DNA of 7,211 nucleotides from an uncultured Lachnospiraceae bacterium (GCA_948468325.1 CAOKHR010000121.1:1-7211), one strand, 5' to 3'; shown: positions 1 to 6,130, counted from the first letter of the stretch. Numbers and translations are program-made. The notes: generated by a model from the sequence alone, not told the origin.

Positions 1-291
1 GAAGGGCCGAAAAGCGGCCGCGCCGTTCCTGCAATTCCGGAAGGAACGAAACTTTTAAATGTTTCTGTGGCAAACGGCGTATGTTACGTCAGCTTTGATG
101 AAAATTTTTTGAAACAAAATTACAATATTGATGAGCCGGTTGTTATTTATTCTATTGTAAATTCACTTTCCGAACTTGCATCAATCAATAAGGTGCAGAT
201 TTCTGTCAAAGGAGATACAAGCGGCGTTTATCGCGACAGCTTTCCGTTTAATAAGCTGTACGAAAGAAATCTGGATTACATATCCGAATAA
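1..291 (+). CDS. GerMN-domain protein, C-terminal part (start outside window)
   Basis: The frame is open from the first base to the TAA at 289-291, so only the last 96 residues are present. The segment IPEGTKLLNVSV followed by NGVCYVSFDENF, then EPVVIYSIVNSLSEL, KVQISVKGD and a final LYERNLDYI is the typical layout of a GerMN domain (beta strands, a central helix with the conserved IYSIVN(S/T)L(S/T)E core, and a closing ERNLD motif). GerM-type proteins are envelope-associated proteins of sporulation and germination; in Bacillus GerM is needed for both, and in Clostridia such proteins usually have an N-terminal lipoprotein or membrane anchor, which would lie upstream here. The gene is followed after 21 bases by comEC on the same strand with no terminator, so the two are probably co-transcribed. 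The GTG at 67 is an internal codon, not a credible start. The family is clear, the exact role is not. Confidence 0.85.
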   Translation, partial: EGPKSGRAVPAIPEGTKLLNVSVANGVCYVSFDENFLKQNYNIDEPVVIYSIVNSLSELASINKVQISVKGDTSGVYRDSFPFNKLYERNLDYISE

Positions 292-312
292 AAGGGGGGC
301 AAAAGTCATAGA

Positions 313-2610
313 TTGAACAGGCGAAAGCTTTGTTCCCTGTCAGTGGCATTTTTACTTGGAACAGCCGCAGCAGAGTATCATCGGATTCTGCTGTGGTGCG
401 TTCTCATTTTCTATGGTCTGGTCTGGACATATTCTGTTAAAACGGCATACAAAAAAGCTGCGGCGGTTCTGTTCGGTGCTGTAGTTTTTGCAGCAGCGGC
501 TTTTGGCGGAGTTTACAACAGCTATTATCAGAAAGCTTTCCGAAATACTTATGAATCGGTATTGGAGGATGGGGAAAAATGTCTGATACAGGGAGAAATA
601 TATCAAAAAGAAATAAATGATAAAACAAATCTGTATTATCTTAAAAACTGCAGTATGCAGTATCATCAGAAAAATTATTTCTGTAATCAAATCTTAGCAT
701 CTCTGAATGAAGGAGAATATGCAATCGGCGAAATCCTTTGTATACAGGGAAATATCCATACGTTTGCACTGCCGACAAATGAGGGCGGCTATCATGAAAG
801 AGAATATTACCAAAGTCTGGGCATCGGCTTTAAAGTGGCCGGAAAACGTATCGTTGGCGTATCTGGAAAAAAGAGCGTTTTTCAGGAAGGGCTGTACCAA
901 ATCAGAGAGAACATGAAAGAAAGCTACCGGAAATCTATGAGTGAAAGCGATGCAGGCGTTCTTATGGCAATGGTACTTGGCGATAAGAGTTTTATGAATC
1001 CGGAACGCAAAAAGCTGTATCAGAATGCCGGAATCAGTCATTTTTACAGTATTTCCGGTTTGCATATTTCTATGATTGGGATGGCGCTTTACCACTTTAT
1101 CCGTAAACGAGGGGCAGGCTGTTTCATCTCCGGAGGAATCGTATCTGCAGTTATATACTGGTATGGCATGATGACCGGTTTTGGAATATCCGTAAGGCGC
1201 GCGGCCGGTATGTTCTTATTGCTGCTTTATGCAAAAAGCAGAGGCAGAAGTTATGACAGAATAACGGCGCTTACTTTAACGGCTGCAGTTCTTGCTCTGG
1301 AAAATCCCATGCTTTTACACAATAGCGGTTATCTGCTCTCTTTTGGAGCGGTTTTGGGTGTGCTTTTGGCGGAATGGATCATAGAACATCAGGAGATAAA
1401 AAGTAATGGGAAAGAAGCGTTTCTCGTCAGTTTTTGTGTTCAGCTGACGACAATTCCGGTGATGTGTTGTTTTTTCTATGAAATTTCCGTTTATGCAGTA
1501 TTTATTAATCTGCTGGTTGTGCCGTGTGTGGGGATTTTGCTGGGCGCCGGAATGATAGGAGGTGCGGCGGGATGTTTTTTGCCTTTTGTGGGAAAAATTC
1601 TGCTGTTTCCCTGTTCTCTGATTCTGCTCATGTTTGACATAATGTGCAGGAGTTTTTTAAAACTGCCCTGTGCATTGCTGATTACCGGAAAAATGTCTTT
1701 TTATGGTATTTTCTGCTGGTATGTGCTTATCAGTTTCGTTCTTCTGGCAGGCAGACAGAAAGAAAAACTGCCGTTTCTGCCGCTTTGTCTGCCTTTTGTC
1801 TGTCTTGTCTTTATGGCAGAGACGCCGGCTCTTGAACTGGACATTCTGGACATAGGACAGGGAGACGCCATTTATCTTTCTGCCGGAGACGGCACGTCGG
1901 TTTTTATTGACGGAGGCAGCAGCAGTATGAAAAAAGCGGGAACATACACAATTCTGCCGTTTTTAAAAAGCAGGGGAGTGCGAAAGATTGACTATTGGTT
2001 TGTCAGTCACTGTGACGCAGATCATATCAACGGGCTTTGTGAAGTGCTGGAAGCGGATTATAAGGTACAAAATCTGGTAGTTTCCAGATATATGCCAAAA
2101 GACGAAGCATGGGAGTCTTTAAAGAATACGGCAAAGGCAAAGAAAGTACCAATCCTTGTAATGGATAAGGGGGATGCTGTGAAAAGCGGTCGTGGAGGAT
2201 GGAGCATAAAATGCCTTTCTACAGGAAAGGGGTGCGATGCGGCAGACAGAAATGCCAATTCATTGGCGCTTTTGTTTGAAAGCAGTAAGCTGTGCGGATT
2301 TTTTGCCGGTGATATTGGGGAGGAACAGGAAAAAGAACTCCTCAGAGCATGGAATCTGCCTAAAGTAGATGTGTATAAGGCATCTCATCACGGTTCCGAT
2401 TATTCTAACTGCAGCGAGCTGTTAAAGATTATCAGCCCGAAAATAACAGTAATTTCATGCAGTATGAAAAACAGCTACGGGCATCCGGGCAGAGAGGCAG
2501 TCAGCCGGATTTGTGAAACGGGAAGCAGAATATATGAGACCAGGTATCTGGGCCAGATAAAAATCACGGGAGAACCTCTTGAAGCAGAAGGGCTTCTTAT
2601 GCTAAAATAA
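313..2610 (+). CDS. comEC: ComEC/Rec2-type DNA internalization (competence) protein
   Basis: A 765-residue polytopic membrane protein, the usual length for ComEC, which forms the channel for single-stranded DNA entry during natural transformation. Three parts are visible. Residues about 1-170 hold two N-terminal hydrophobic segments and a soluble DUF4131-like region. Residues about 205-505 are the multi-spanning Competence domain with the hallmark ISGLH (247-251) after NAGISHFYS. Residues about 510-765 are a metallo-beta-lactamase-like domain with DIGQGDA (D518), the metal motif H566-C-D568-A-D570-H571, FAGDIG (D667), SHHGSD (H692, H693) and YGHPG (H724). All expected metal ligands are present, so the domain may be an active nuclease. 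The start is TTG at 313, preceded by a purine-rich AAGGGGGG (292-299); the upstream stop at 289-291 is in the same frame, so the start cannot lie further upstream. Its position just before holA matches the common Firmicute arrangement. Presence of comEC alone does not prove the organism is transformable. Confidence 0.95.
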   Translation: MNRRKLCSLSVAFLLGTAAAEYHRILLWCVLIFYGLVWTYSVKTAYKKAAAVLFGAVVFAAAAFGGVYNSYYQKAFRNTYESVLEDGEKCLIQGEIYQKEINDKTNLYYLKNCSMQYHQKNYFCNQILASLNEGEYAIGEILCIQGNIHTFALPTNEGGYHEREYYQSLGIGFKVAGKRIVGVSGKKSVFQEGLYQIRENMKESYRKSMSESDAGVLMAMVLGDKSFMNPERKKLYQNAGISHFYSISGLHISMIGMALYHFIRKRGAGCFISGGIVSAVIYWYGMMTGFGISVRRAAGMFLLLLYAKSRGRSYDRITALTLTAAVLALENPMLLHNSGYLLSFGAVLGVLLAEWIIEHQEIKSNGKEAFLVSFCVQLTTIPVMCCFFYEISVYAVFINLLVVPCVGILLGAGMIGGAAGCFLPFVGKILLFPCSLILLMFDIMCRSFLKLPCALLITGKMSFYGIFCWYVLISFVLLAGRQKEKLPFLPLCLPFVCLVFMAETPALELDILDIGQGDAIYLSAGDGTSVFIDGGSSSMKKAGTYTILPFLKSRGVRKIDYWFVSHCDADHINGLCEVLEADYKVQNLVVSRYMPKDEAWESLKNTAKAKKVPILVMDKGDAVKSGRGGWSIKCLSTGKGCDAADRNANSLALLFESSKLCGFFAGDIGEEQEKELLRAWNLPKVDVYKASHHGSDYSNCSELLKIISPKITVISCSMKNSYGHPGREAVSRICETGSRIYETRYLGQIKITGEPLEAEGLLMLK

Positions 2611-2614
2611 GTGC

Positions 2615-3595
2615 ATGAAAACAATTGATGAAGATATTAAAAACGGAAAGTTCAGACAATGTTATCTGCTCTACGGCGCAGAAGCGTATTTAAAGAAACA
2701 ATATCGGGATAAGCTGGTTTCTGCAATGACAGACAGAGAAGACAGAATGAATTTTTCTTCTTATGAGGGAAAAGATATTCCGTCTGGAAAACTGATTGAT
2801 TTGGCAGAGACACTGCCGTTTTTTGCCAGCCGGCGGGTGATTTTGGTGGAAGAAAGCGGTTTTTTTAAAAATTCCTGTGAAGAACTGGCAGATTATCTGC
2901 AGAATATAAATGAAAGCACTTACTTTGTATTTGTAGAAACAGAAGTGGACAGGCGTTCCAAAACATATAAGGCTTTAAAGAAGAATGGCGCCGTGATTGA
3001 ATTTGCAGGTCAAAGCGAGGAACTGCTTACAAAATGGATACTGGGAAGAATCGGGAAGGAGCAGAAAAAGATTACAAGGCCTGTTCTGCAGCTTTTTTTA
3101 GGCAGAACAGGACCTGATATGAGTACGATAGACAGAGAGCTGGAAAAGCTGCTGTGCTATACTTGGAAAAAAGATGTGATTGAAGCAGAAGATGTAGAAG
3201 CTGTAGTGACAGAGCGGATTGAGAATAAAATTTTCGAGATGGTGGATGCAATTGCAGGACATAATCAAAAAAAAGCTTTGGAGCTGTATTATGATCTTCT
3301 GGCATTAAAAGAGGCGCCGATGAGGATTTTATTTCTGATTATCAGGCAGTTTCGGATTCTGGCAGAAGTAAAGGAACTGAAAGAAAAAGGGTATGGACGT
3401 GCGGATATGGCAAAGAAAATCGGCATACCGGAATTTGCAGTAAAAAAGAATCAGGCACAGGCCGGAAATTTTACGAAGAACCAGCTTCTGCATGCGCTGG
3501 CAGACGGTGCAGAGCTGGAAGAGGCCGTAAAAACGAGCCGTATGGATGCGCAGATTGCAGTTGAAATTTTTATCGTACAATATAGCAGAATATAG
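2615..3595 (+). CDS. holA: DNA polymerase III subunit delta
   Basis: The 326-residue protein matches the delta subunit of the clamp loader in length and pattern. The N-terminus (KFRQCYLLYGAEAYLKKQYRDKL) is the typical HolA opening, with the YLLYGxE strand at about residues 17-23. The AAA+-like fold continues through RRVILVEESGFF and STYFVFVETEVDRRSKTYKALKK. The domain containing GRTGPDMSTIDRELEKLLCY (about 165-186) and the C-terminal helical collar with ALKEAPMRILFLIIRQFRIL are also characteristic. Delta binds and opens the beta sliding clamp during loading at the replication fork and, as usual for delta, shows no classical Walker A motif. It starts 4 bases after the comEC stop. No Shine-Dalgarno sequence lies within about 15 bases of its ATG, so translation is probably coupled to comEC by reinitiation. 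The GTG at 2611 is out of frame. It ends 41 bases before a strong hairpin shared with convergent rpsT. Confidence 0.93.
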   Translation: MKTIDEDIKNGKFRQCYLLYGAEAYLKKQYRDKLVSAMTDREDRMNFSSYEGKDIPSGKLIDLAETLPFFASRRVILVEESGFFKNSCEELADYLQNINESTYFVFVETEVDRRSKTYKALKKNGAVIEFAGQSEELLTKWILGRIGKEQKKITRPVLQLFLGRTGPDMSTIDRELEKLLCYTWKKDVIEAEDVEAVVTERIENKIFEMVDAIAGHNQKKALELYYDLLALKEAPMRILFLIIRQFRILAEVKELKEKGYGRADMAKKIGIPEFAVKKNQAQAGNFTKNQLLHALADGAELEEAVKTSRMDAQIAVEIFIVQYSRI

Positions 3596-3636
3596 CAGGC
3601 GGAAATGAGTTTTCAAATACGTTTCAAGGCATAAAA

Positions 3637-3664
3637 ACGGCGCTAACCATTTGGTTAGCGCCGT
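3637..3664 (-). terminator. Intrinsic terminator of rpsT (possibly bidirectional)
   Basis: A perfect 13-bp inverted repeat (ACGGCGCTAACCA / TGGTTAGCGCCGT) with a 2-base gap; in RNA the innermost pair would open to give a 4-base loop. Read on the minus strand the stem is followed at once by TTTTTATG, a good U-tract, so it fits the end of the rpsT transcript. On the plus strand the stem is followed only by CAGTTTGTT, so termination of the holA operon there would be weaker, but the hairpin lies between the two convergent genes and may serve both. Confidence 0.88.
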
Positions 3665-3732
3665 CAGTTTGTTAACAGTATAAGTATACCTTATGCGATA
3701 TGCTCCTTAGGAGCAGTCTTATAAAGGTCTCA

Positions 3733-3996
3733 TTAAGCAAGCCCGTTTACGAGTTTGGTTAAGTGGGAAACTTTTCTGGCAGCGTTGTTCTTGTGGTAAA
3801 CGCCTTTTTTTGCTGCTTTGGAAATCGTTGAAATTGCAGCAGTTAATGCAGCTTGTGCTTCCTCTTTGTTCTTTGCGGCAACAGCAGCTTCTACTTTTTT
3901 GACTGAAGTTTTAACTGCAGATTTGATTGATTTATTTCTGGCAGTTTTTGTTGCTGTTACAAGAATTCTTTTCTTAGCAGATTTAATGTTAGCCAA
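3733..3996 (-). CDS. rpsT: 30S ribosomal protein S20
   Basis: An 87-residue, lysine- and alanine-rich protein beginning (M)ANIKSAKKRILVTATKTARNKS and ending with KNNAARKVSHLTKLVN, the unmistakable S20 signature and usual length. S20 is a primary 16S rRNA-binding protein of the small subunit. I place the start at the TTG at 3996-3994: it is preceded at a 7-base spacing by a strong Shine-Dalgarno GGAGGT, and the product then begins exactly at the conserved ANIKSAKKR. A longer frame starting at 4011 would put the ribosome binding site itself inside the coding sequence (TTGGAGGTG), so it is a false extension. The gene runs opposite to its neighbours, convergent to holA and divergent from gpr, with its own promoter and terminator. 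TTG is a weak start codon for a highly expressed ribosomal protein gene and could be part of translational control, as known for E. coli S20, which has a UUG start and autoregulates; that parallel is an inference. Confidence 0.97.
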   Translation of the reverse strand: MANIKSAKKRILVTATKTARNKSIKSAVKTSVKKVEAAVAAKNKEEAQAALTAAISTISKAAKKGVYHKNNAARKVSHLTKLVNGLA

Positions 3997-4085
3997 TCCG
4001 GACACCTCCAATATGTGAAAAATCTAATCGTTGATCTGAATTGTGCATCGAATCCGGACACGGACGTTTCCGATGTACACATACA
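3997..4085 (-). promoter_or_regulatory. rpsT 5' leader with repeated self-complementary element
   Basis: The predicted transcript starts near 4085, giving a leader of roughly 90 bases. An exact 11-base sequence (GTGTCCGGATT on the minus strand) occurs twice: once in the leader (4061-4051) and again overlapping the Shine-Dalgarno to start-codon interval (4005-3995). Its core TCCGGA is a palindrome, so the upstream copy can pair with the downstream copy and cover the region just before the TTG start. The upstream copy adjoins a small imperfect hairpin (ACACGGACGTTTCCGATGT at 4058-4076 on the plus strand) whose arms also use a TCCG sequence, giving alternative pairings. This looks like a possible translational control leader. 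I see the repeat directly; the regulatory role is inference. Confidence 0.4.
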
Positions 4086-4091
4086 AATATC

Positions 4092-4120
4092 ATTTTATGG
4101 CAAGTTTATTTATATGTCAA
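4092..4120 (-). promoter_or_regulatory. Sigma-A type promoter of rpsT
   Basis: On the minus strand TTGACA (4120-4115) is separated by exactly 17 bases from TAAAAT (4097-4092). The -35 box is perfect and the -10 box matches five of six positions. The expected start of transcription is around 4085. This fits a strongly expressed ribosomal protein gene. Confidence 0.82.
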
Positions 4121-4190
4121 TACATATTTTCTTTGTTTTCGCAAAAAATAAGGTAAATTGCAACGATTAAAATTACGAAGGTGGTAAATG

Positions 4191-5138
4191 ATGTATCAGG
4201 TTCGAACGGATCTGGCTTTGGAAGCAAGAGAAAAATTTGAAAATGATAATGTGGAAGTAAAAGGAGTTAAAGTAAAGGAAGAAAAACCAGGCAAAAATAT
4301 GACCGTGACCAAAGTGATGATTGAGACAGAAAACGGAGCAAAAATCATGGGAAAGCCAAGAGGAAATTATATTACGCTGGAAGCTCCCGATATGGAGGAT
4401 TTTGATGAGGATTACCACAGGGAAATTTCAAGGCAGCTTGCAGAAATTTTAAAAGAGCTAATGCCAATCGAAAAAAAAGAGCTGTCCGTTCTTATTGTAG
4501 GACTTGGAAACCGCGAAGTAACGCCGGATGCATTGGGACCGAGGGTTGCGGATAATATGATGATTACCAGACATATTATCCGCAAATTCGGCAAATATGC
4601 ATTTGGATTAAAGCGAAATCATCAGATTAGCAGCATTGTACCCGGAGTTATGGCACAGACGGGTATGGAAACGCTTGAAATTATAAAAGGAGTACTAAAA
4701 GAAACACGGCCGGATTATCTGATTGCCATAGATGCACTGGCAGCACGGAGTACAAAGAGGCTGAACCGTACGATACAAATTACTGATACCGGTATTTCAC
4801 CCGGCTCCGGTGTAGGAAATCACAGGCATGCGCTAAATGAGGAGAGTGTGGGAATTCCGGTGATTGCGATTGGGATTCCCACTGTAGTGGACGCAGTTAC
4901 AATTGTAAGTGACACGATGAATAATCTCGTTTCTGCCATGGAGACGACAAGGAGGCTGGAGGATATTGGAAAATCCATAAGCTGTCTGGAAGAAGCGGAG
5001 AAGTATGAATTGATTCGTGAACTATTGTCTCCGAATCTGAATGCGATGTTTGTTACGCCGAAGGATATTGACGAATCTGTGAAAAGGTTGAGTTATACGA
5101 TTTCGGAGGGGATTAATATGGCGTTTTTTCCGATGTAA
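4191..5138 (+). CDS. gpr: GPR endopeptidase (spore germination protease, family A25)
   Basis: The protein (315 residues from the second of two adjacent ATGs, 316 from the first) is a full-length GPR. This protease is made as an inactive zymogen in the forespore, processes itself, and on germination cuts small acid-soluble spore proteins to free amino acids. Diagnostic stretches, numbered from the ATG at 4188, are the N-terminal VRTDLALEA (propeptide cleavage region), LIVGLGNREVTPDALGP with D114, VPGVMAQTGMET, YLIAIDALAARS with D182, TDTGISPGSGVGN and IAIGIPTVVDAVTI. D114 and D182 align with the two aspartates regarded as catalytic in the Bacillus enzyme. The ribosome binding site AAGGTGG (4178-4184) is 3 bases from the ATG at 4188 but 6 from the ATG at 4191, so I prefer 4191. 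Expression by sigma-G/sigma-F is expected for the family, but I could not identify a convincing forespore promoter in the 190-base gap to rpsT. The propeptide is short (about 6 residues before the LALE site). Confidence 0.95.
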   Translation: MYQVRTDLALEAREKFENDNVEVKGVKVKEEKPGKNMTVTKVMIETENGAKIMGKPRGNYITLEAPDMEDFDEDYHREISRQLAEILKELMPIEKKELSVLIVGLGNREVTPDALGPRVADNMMITRHIIRKFGKYAFGLKRNHQISSIVPGVMAQTGMETLEIIKGVLKETRPDYLIAIDALAARSTKRLNRTIQITDTGISPGSGVGNHRHALNEESVGIPVIAIGIPTVVDAVTIVSDTMNNLVSAMETTRRLEDIGKSISCLEEAEKYELIRELLSPNLNAMFVTPKDIDESVKRLSYTISEGINMAFFPM

Positions 5139-5160
5139 ATTTTATGTGTGGTTTTAAACG

Positions 5161-5275
5161 TCCGTTGCGCGGCATATATAACTTGCTGCAGGGCACGCTT
5201 GCGCTAATTGCTGCTCGCAGCGGTACTAAGATACCAAAGAATTTTCTTGTATATGCCGATGGCATAAAGGTATCT
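5161..5275. repeat. Hairpin-rich intergenic repeat-like element
   Basis: A GC-richer block downstream of gpr with nested inverted repeats. GGCATATA (5171-5178) can pair with TATATGCC (5250-5257), enclosing most of the element. AGATACC (5229-5235) pairs with GGTATCT (5269-5275). GCTGC-TC-GCAGC (5210-5221) and TATGCC-GAT-GGCATA (5252-5266) are local hairpins that compete with the long-range pairings. There is no U-tract, so it is not a simple terminator, and no reading frame explains it. The style resembles the short palindromic interspersed repeats seen between genes in Lachnospiraceae; I cannot verify copy number from one window. Confidence 0.5.
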
Positions 5276-5308
5276 CCGGTTTGTTAAGATGTTTCTTTAA
5301 GGAATCGT

Positions 5309-5345
5309 AGTGAATATTGAAGTGTTAGAAAATCGATAGACTTTG
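5309..5345 (+). repeat. Left inverted repeat of a small AT-rich cassette
   Basis: This 37-base sequence begins AGTGAATATTGAAGTGTTA and ends GACTTTG. It recurs in inverted orientation at 5798-5835 on the other side of the small gene: the first 19 bases differ at one position, the middle is looser with small gaps, and the GACTTTG end is restored. The -35 box of the promoter at 5337-5365 lies inside this repeat. A further partial match, CAAAGTCTAT, lies at 5642-5651 and is the complement of the inner end of this repeat. Confidence 0.6.
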
Positions 5346-5365
5346 CTGTTCGGTTATGGTATACT
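5337..5365 (+). promoter_or_regulatory. Probable sigma-A promoter of the 64-residue protein gene
   Basis: TAGACT (5337-5342, four of six matches to TTGACA) is 17 bases from TATACT (5360-5365, five of six matches to TATAAT). The expected start of transcription is near 5372, giving a leader of about 38 bases ahead of a strong ribosome binding site. The position and spacing support the downstream small reading frame as a real gene. Confidence 0.6.
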
Positions 5366-5409
5366 AATCATAGCTAAATATCGGTTTTCACAATCGGGAG
5401 GTGAATTAT

Positions 5410-5604
5410 ATGCCAAATACAAATTTAGAAATAATACAAAAAGCTATGGAAGACTTTATAAAAATTCAACGACATATGTTAATAGCACGAAAAGAAAATG
5501 CAACAGAAACGTATGAGAGTTTAAAAAAGGAATATTTGTATCTAAAAAGCTTTTTAAATATTGCTGGTGTAAATTTGACTGATATTGATGAAATCAAAGA
5601 ATAA
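5410..5604 (+). CDS. Small orphan protein of unknown function (64 residues)
   Basis: I do not recognise a family. The ATG at 5410 is preceded by a near-perfect Shine-Dalgarno GGGAGGTG (5396-5403) at good spacing; the in-frame GTG at 5401 is part of that site and is not the start. The 64-residue product is charged and looks mainly alpha-helical: a first helix (LEIIQKAMEDFIKIQRHMLIARKE), a second (TETYESLKKEYLYLKSFLNIAG) and a short acidic tail (NLTDIDEIKE). It has no signal peptide, membrane segment or cysteine. Two amphipathic helices suggest a small coiled-coil or helical-hairpin protein, perhaps a binding partner or regulator, but no function can be assigned. It has its own promoter and a downstream hairpin, is clearly more AT-rich than comEC, holA and gpr, and lies inside inverted repeats, all suggesting it arrived by transfer as a unit. 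Confidence 0.7.
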   Translation: MPNTNLEIIQKAMEDFIKIQRHMLIARKENATETYESLKKEYLYLKSFLNIAGVNLTDIDEIKE

Positions 5605-5715
5605 AAAAGATAAAGTAAATAACAGTAAGTCATAAAGGGTACAAAGTCTATTAACAAACTATTTTTAACGGAAACACAGATCAAATCCATTCTCAAAAGT
5701 AAAATATAGATACAA

Positions 5716-5762
5716 AAATCAGCAGAACTACTATAGATAAAATACGGTAGTTCTGCTGATTT
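5716..5762. terminator. Perfect 16-bp hairpin, probable terminator of the small gene
   Basis: AAATCAGCAGAACTAC (5716-5731) is the exact complement of 5747-5762, with a 15-base loop. Read on the plus strand the stem ends in GATTTACTAT, a poor U-tract; on the minus strand it ends in GATTTTTGT, which is better. It lies 111 bases after the small gene's stop codon. It could end that transcript or block transcription from the other side. The long perfect stem with a large loop is also compatible with a structural element of a mobile cassette. Confidence 0.55.
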
Positions 5763-5797
5763 ACTATAAATTAACGTCATTTTTTAATGTGTGATAC

Positions 5798-5835
5798 CAA
5801 AGTCAGGTAATCATTTTAACATTTCAATATTCACT
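5798..5835 (-). repeat. Right inverted repeat of the small AT-rich cassette
   Basis: On the minus strand this reads AGTGAATATTGAAATGTTA and ends in GACTTTG, matching the left repeat at 5309-5345. Compared with the left copy it lacks the sequence between GACTTTG and the -10 box, so it is not a second working promoter. Together the two copies bracket about 527 bases containing the promoter, the 64-residue protein gene and the 16-bp hairpin. Confidence 0.6.
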
Positions 5836-6018
5836 TTTCAAGTAATTTTACACAAAAGTTTGTGTCAAGTAATCGTTGGCACTTTTTCATTTTTTGTGTA
5901 TGCCAAATAAATCCTGTCGACTGTTCTTTTGATGTTCAGCTGAATGCTCTCTTAAATACTTTTCTTGATACTGTCTGCATTGCCCCAGGCAGCGGCATAT
6001 GTTCGTTTGTGATATTTG
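5836..6018. other. Gene-free AT-rich stretch with a palindrome and short repeats
   Basis: No convincing intact gene is present. The stretch has a perfect palindrome ACACAAAAGTTTGTGT (5850-5865; 7-bp arms). It also contains two copies of a motif reading ATTAC(T/C)TGA on the minus strand (ending near 5838 and 5865); a third lies just before, near 5803. The palindrome with its TTTTACACAAA flank is reminiscent of insertion sequence ends, but no matching second end or transposase gene is visible. A 68-codon plus-strand frame across 5862-6068 lacks a ribosome binding site and runs into the repeat array, so I do not call it. Confidence 0.35.
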
Positions 6019-6032
6019 TACCCAAAGGGCAT
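5865..6032 (-). pseudogene. Possible decayed coding remnant (very tentative)
   Basis: On the minus strand a frame from an ATG at 6032 reads GYKYHKRTYAAAWGNADSI, meets a TAA at 5954-5952, and continues as ESIQLNIKRTVDRIYLAYTK to a TGA at 5867-5865. The composition on both sides of the stop is protein-like (amphipathic, helix-rich), and a single CAA-to-TAA change would join them. No family is recognised, there is no ribosome binding site, and the upstream end falls in the repeat array, so chance is a serious alternative. Confidence 0.2.
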
Positions 6033-6127
6033 CCTAATATGACACACTCCTGCGGAGCAGTCTCATAATGTATACCCTAAAGGGCATCCCAATATGACAC
6101 ACTCCTGCGGAGTGGTCTCAAAATGTA
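6019..6127 (+). repeat. Two direct copies of a ~54-base unit (forward arm of array)
   Basis: The units at 6019-6072 and 6073-6127 are nearly identical: each contains AAAGGGCATCC, AATATGACACACTCCTGCGG and then GTCTCA followed by AATGTA. Differences are few (one inserted base, CAG versus TGG after the GGAG, and some others). The second unit folds as GAC-A-CACTCC-TGC-GGAGTG-GTC; in the first unit the same stem is partly broken. The high identity suggests recent tandem duplication. Confidence 0.85.
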
Positions 6128-6130
6128 TGC

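Noticed and set aside
694..1095. 133-residue minus-strand frame inside comEC
   Set aside because: Shadow of the comEC coding frame; comEC is confirmed by motifs along its length.
3997..4011. Five-residue N-terminal extension of S20 from a TTG at 4011
   Set aside because: It would translate the Shine-Dalgarno sequence GGAGGTG itself; the TTG at 3996 gives the conserved ANIKSAKKR start at proper spacing.
4092..4187. Sigma-G or sigma-F promoter for gpr
   Set aside because: Several partial -10-like sequences such as CATTTTA (4091-4097) exist, but none has a matching -35 box at the right spacing.
5466..5780. 104-residue minus-strand frame across the small gene
   Set aside because: It is antisense to the small gene, lacks a ribosome binding site, and its hydrophobic, phenylalanine/tyrosine/serine-rich product is what AT-rich DNA gives by chance.
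5862..6068. 68-residue plus-strand frame
   Set aside because: No ribosome binding site, and its C-terminal part is a translation of the first array unit; unlikely to be a gene.
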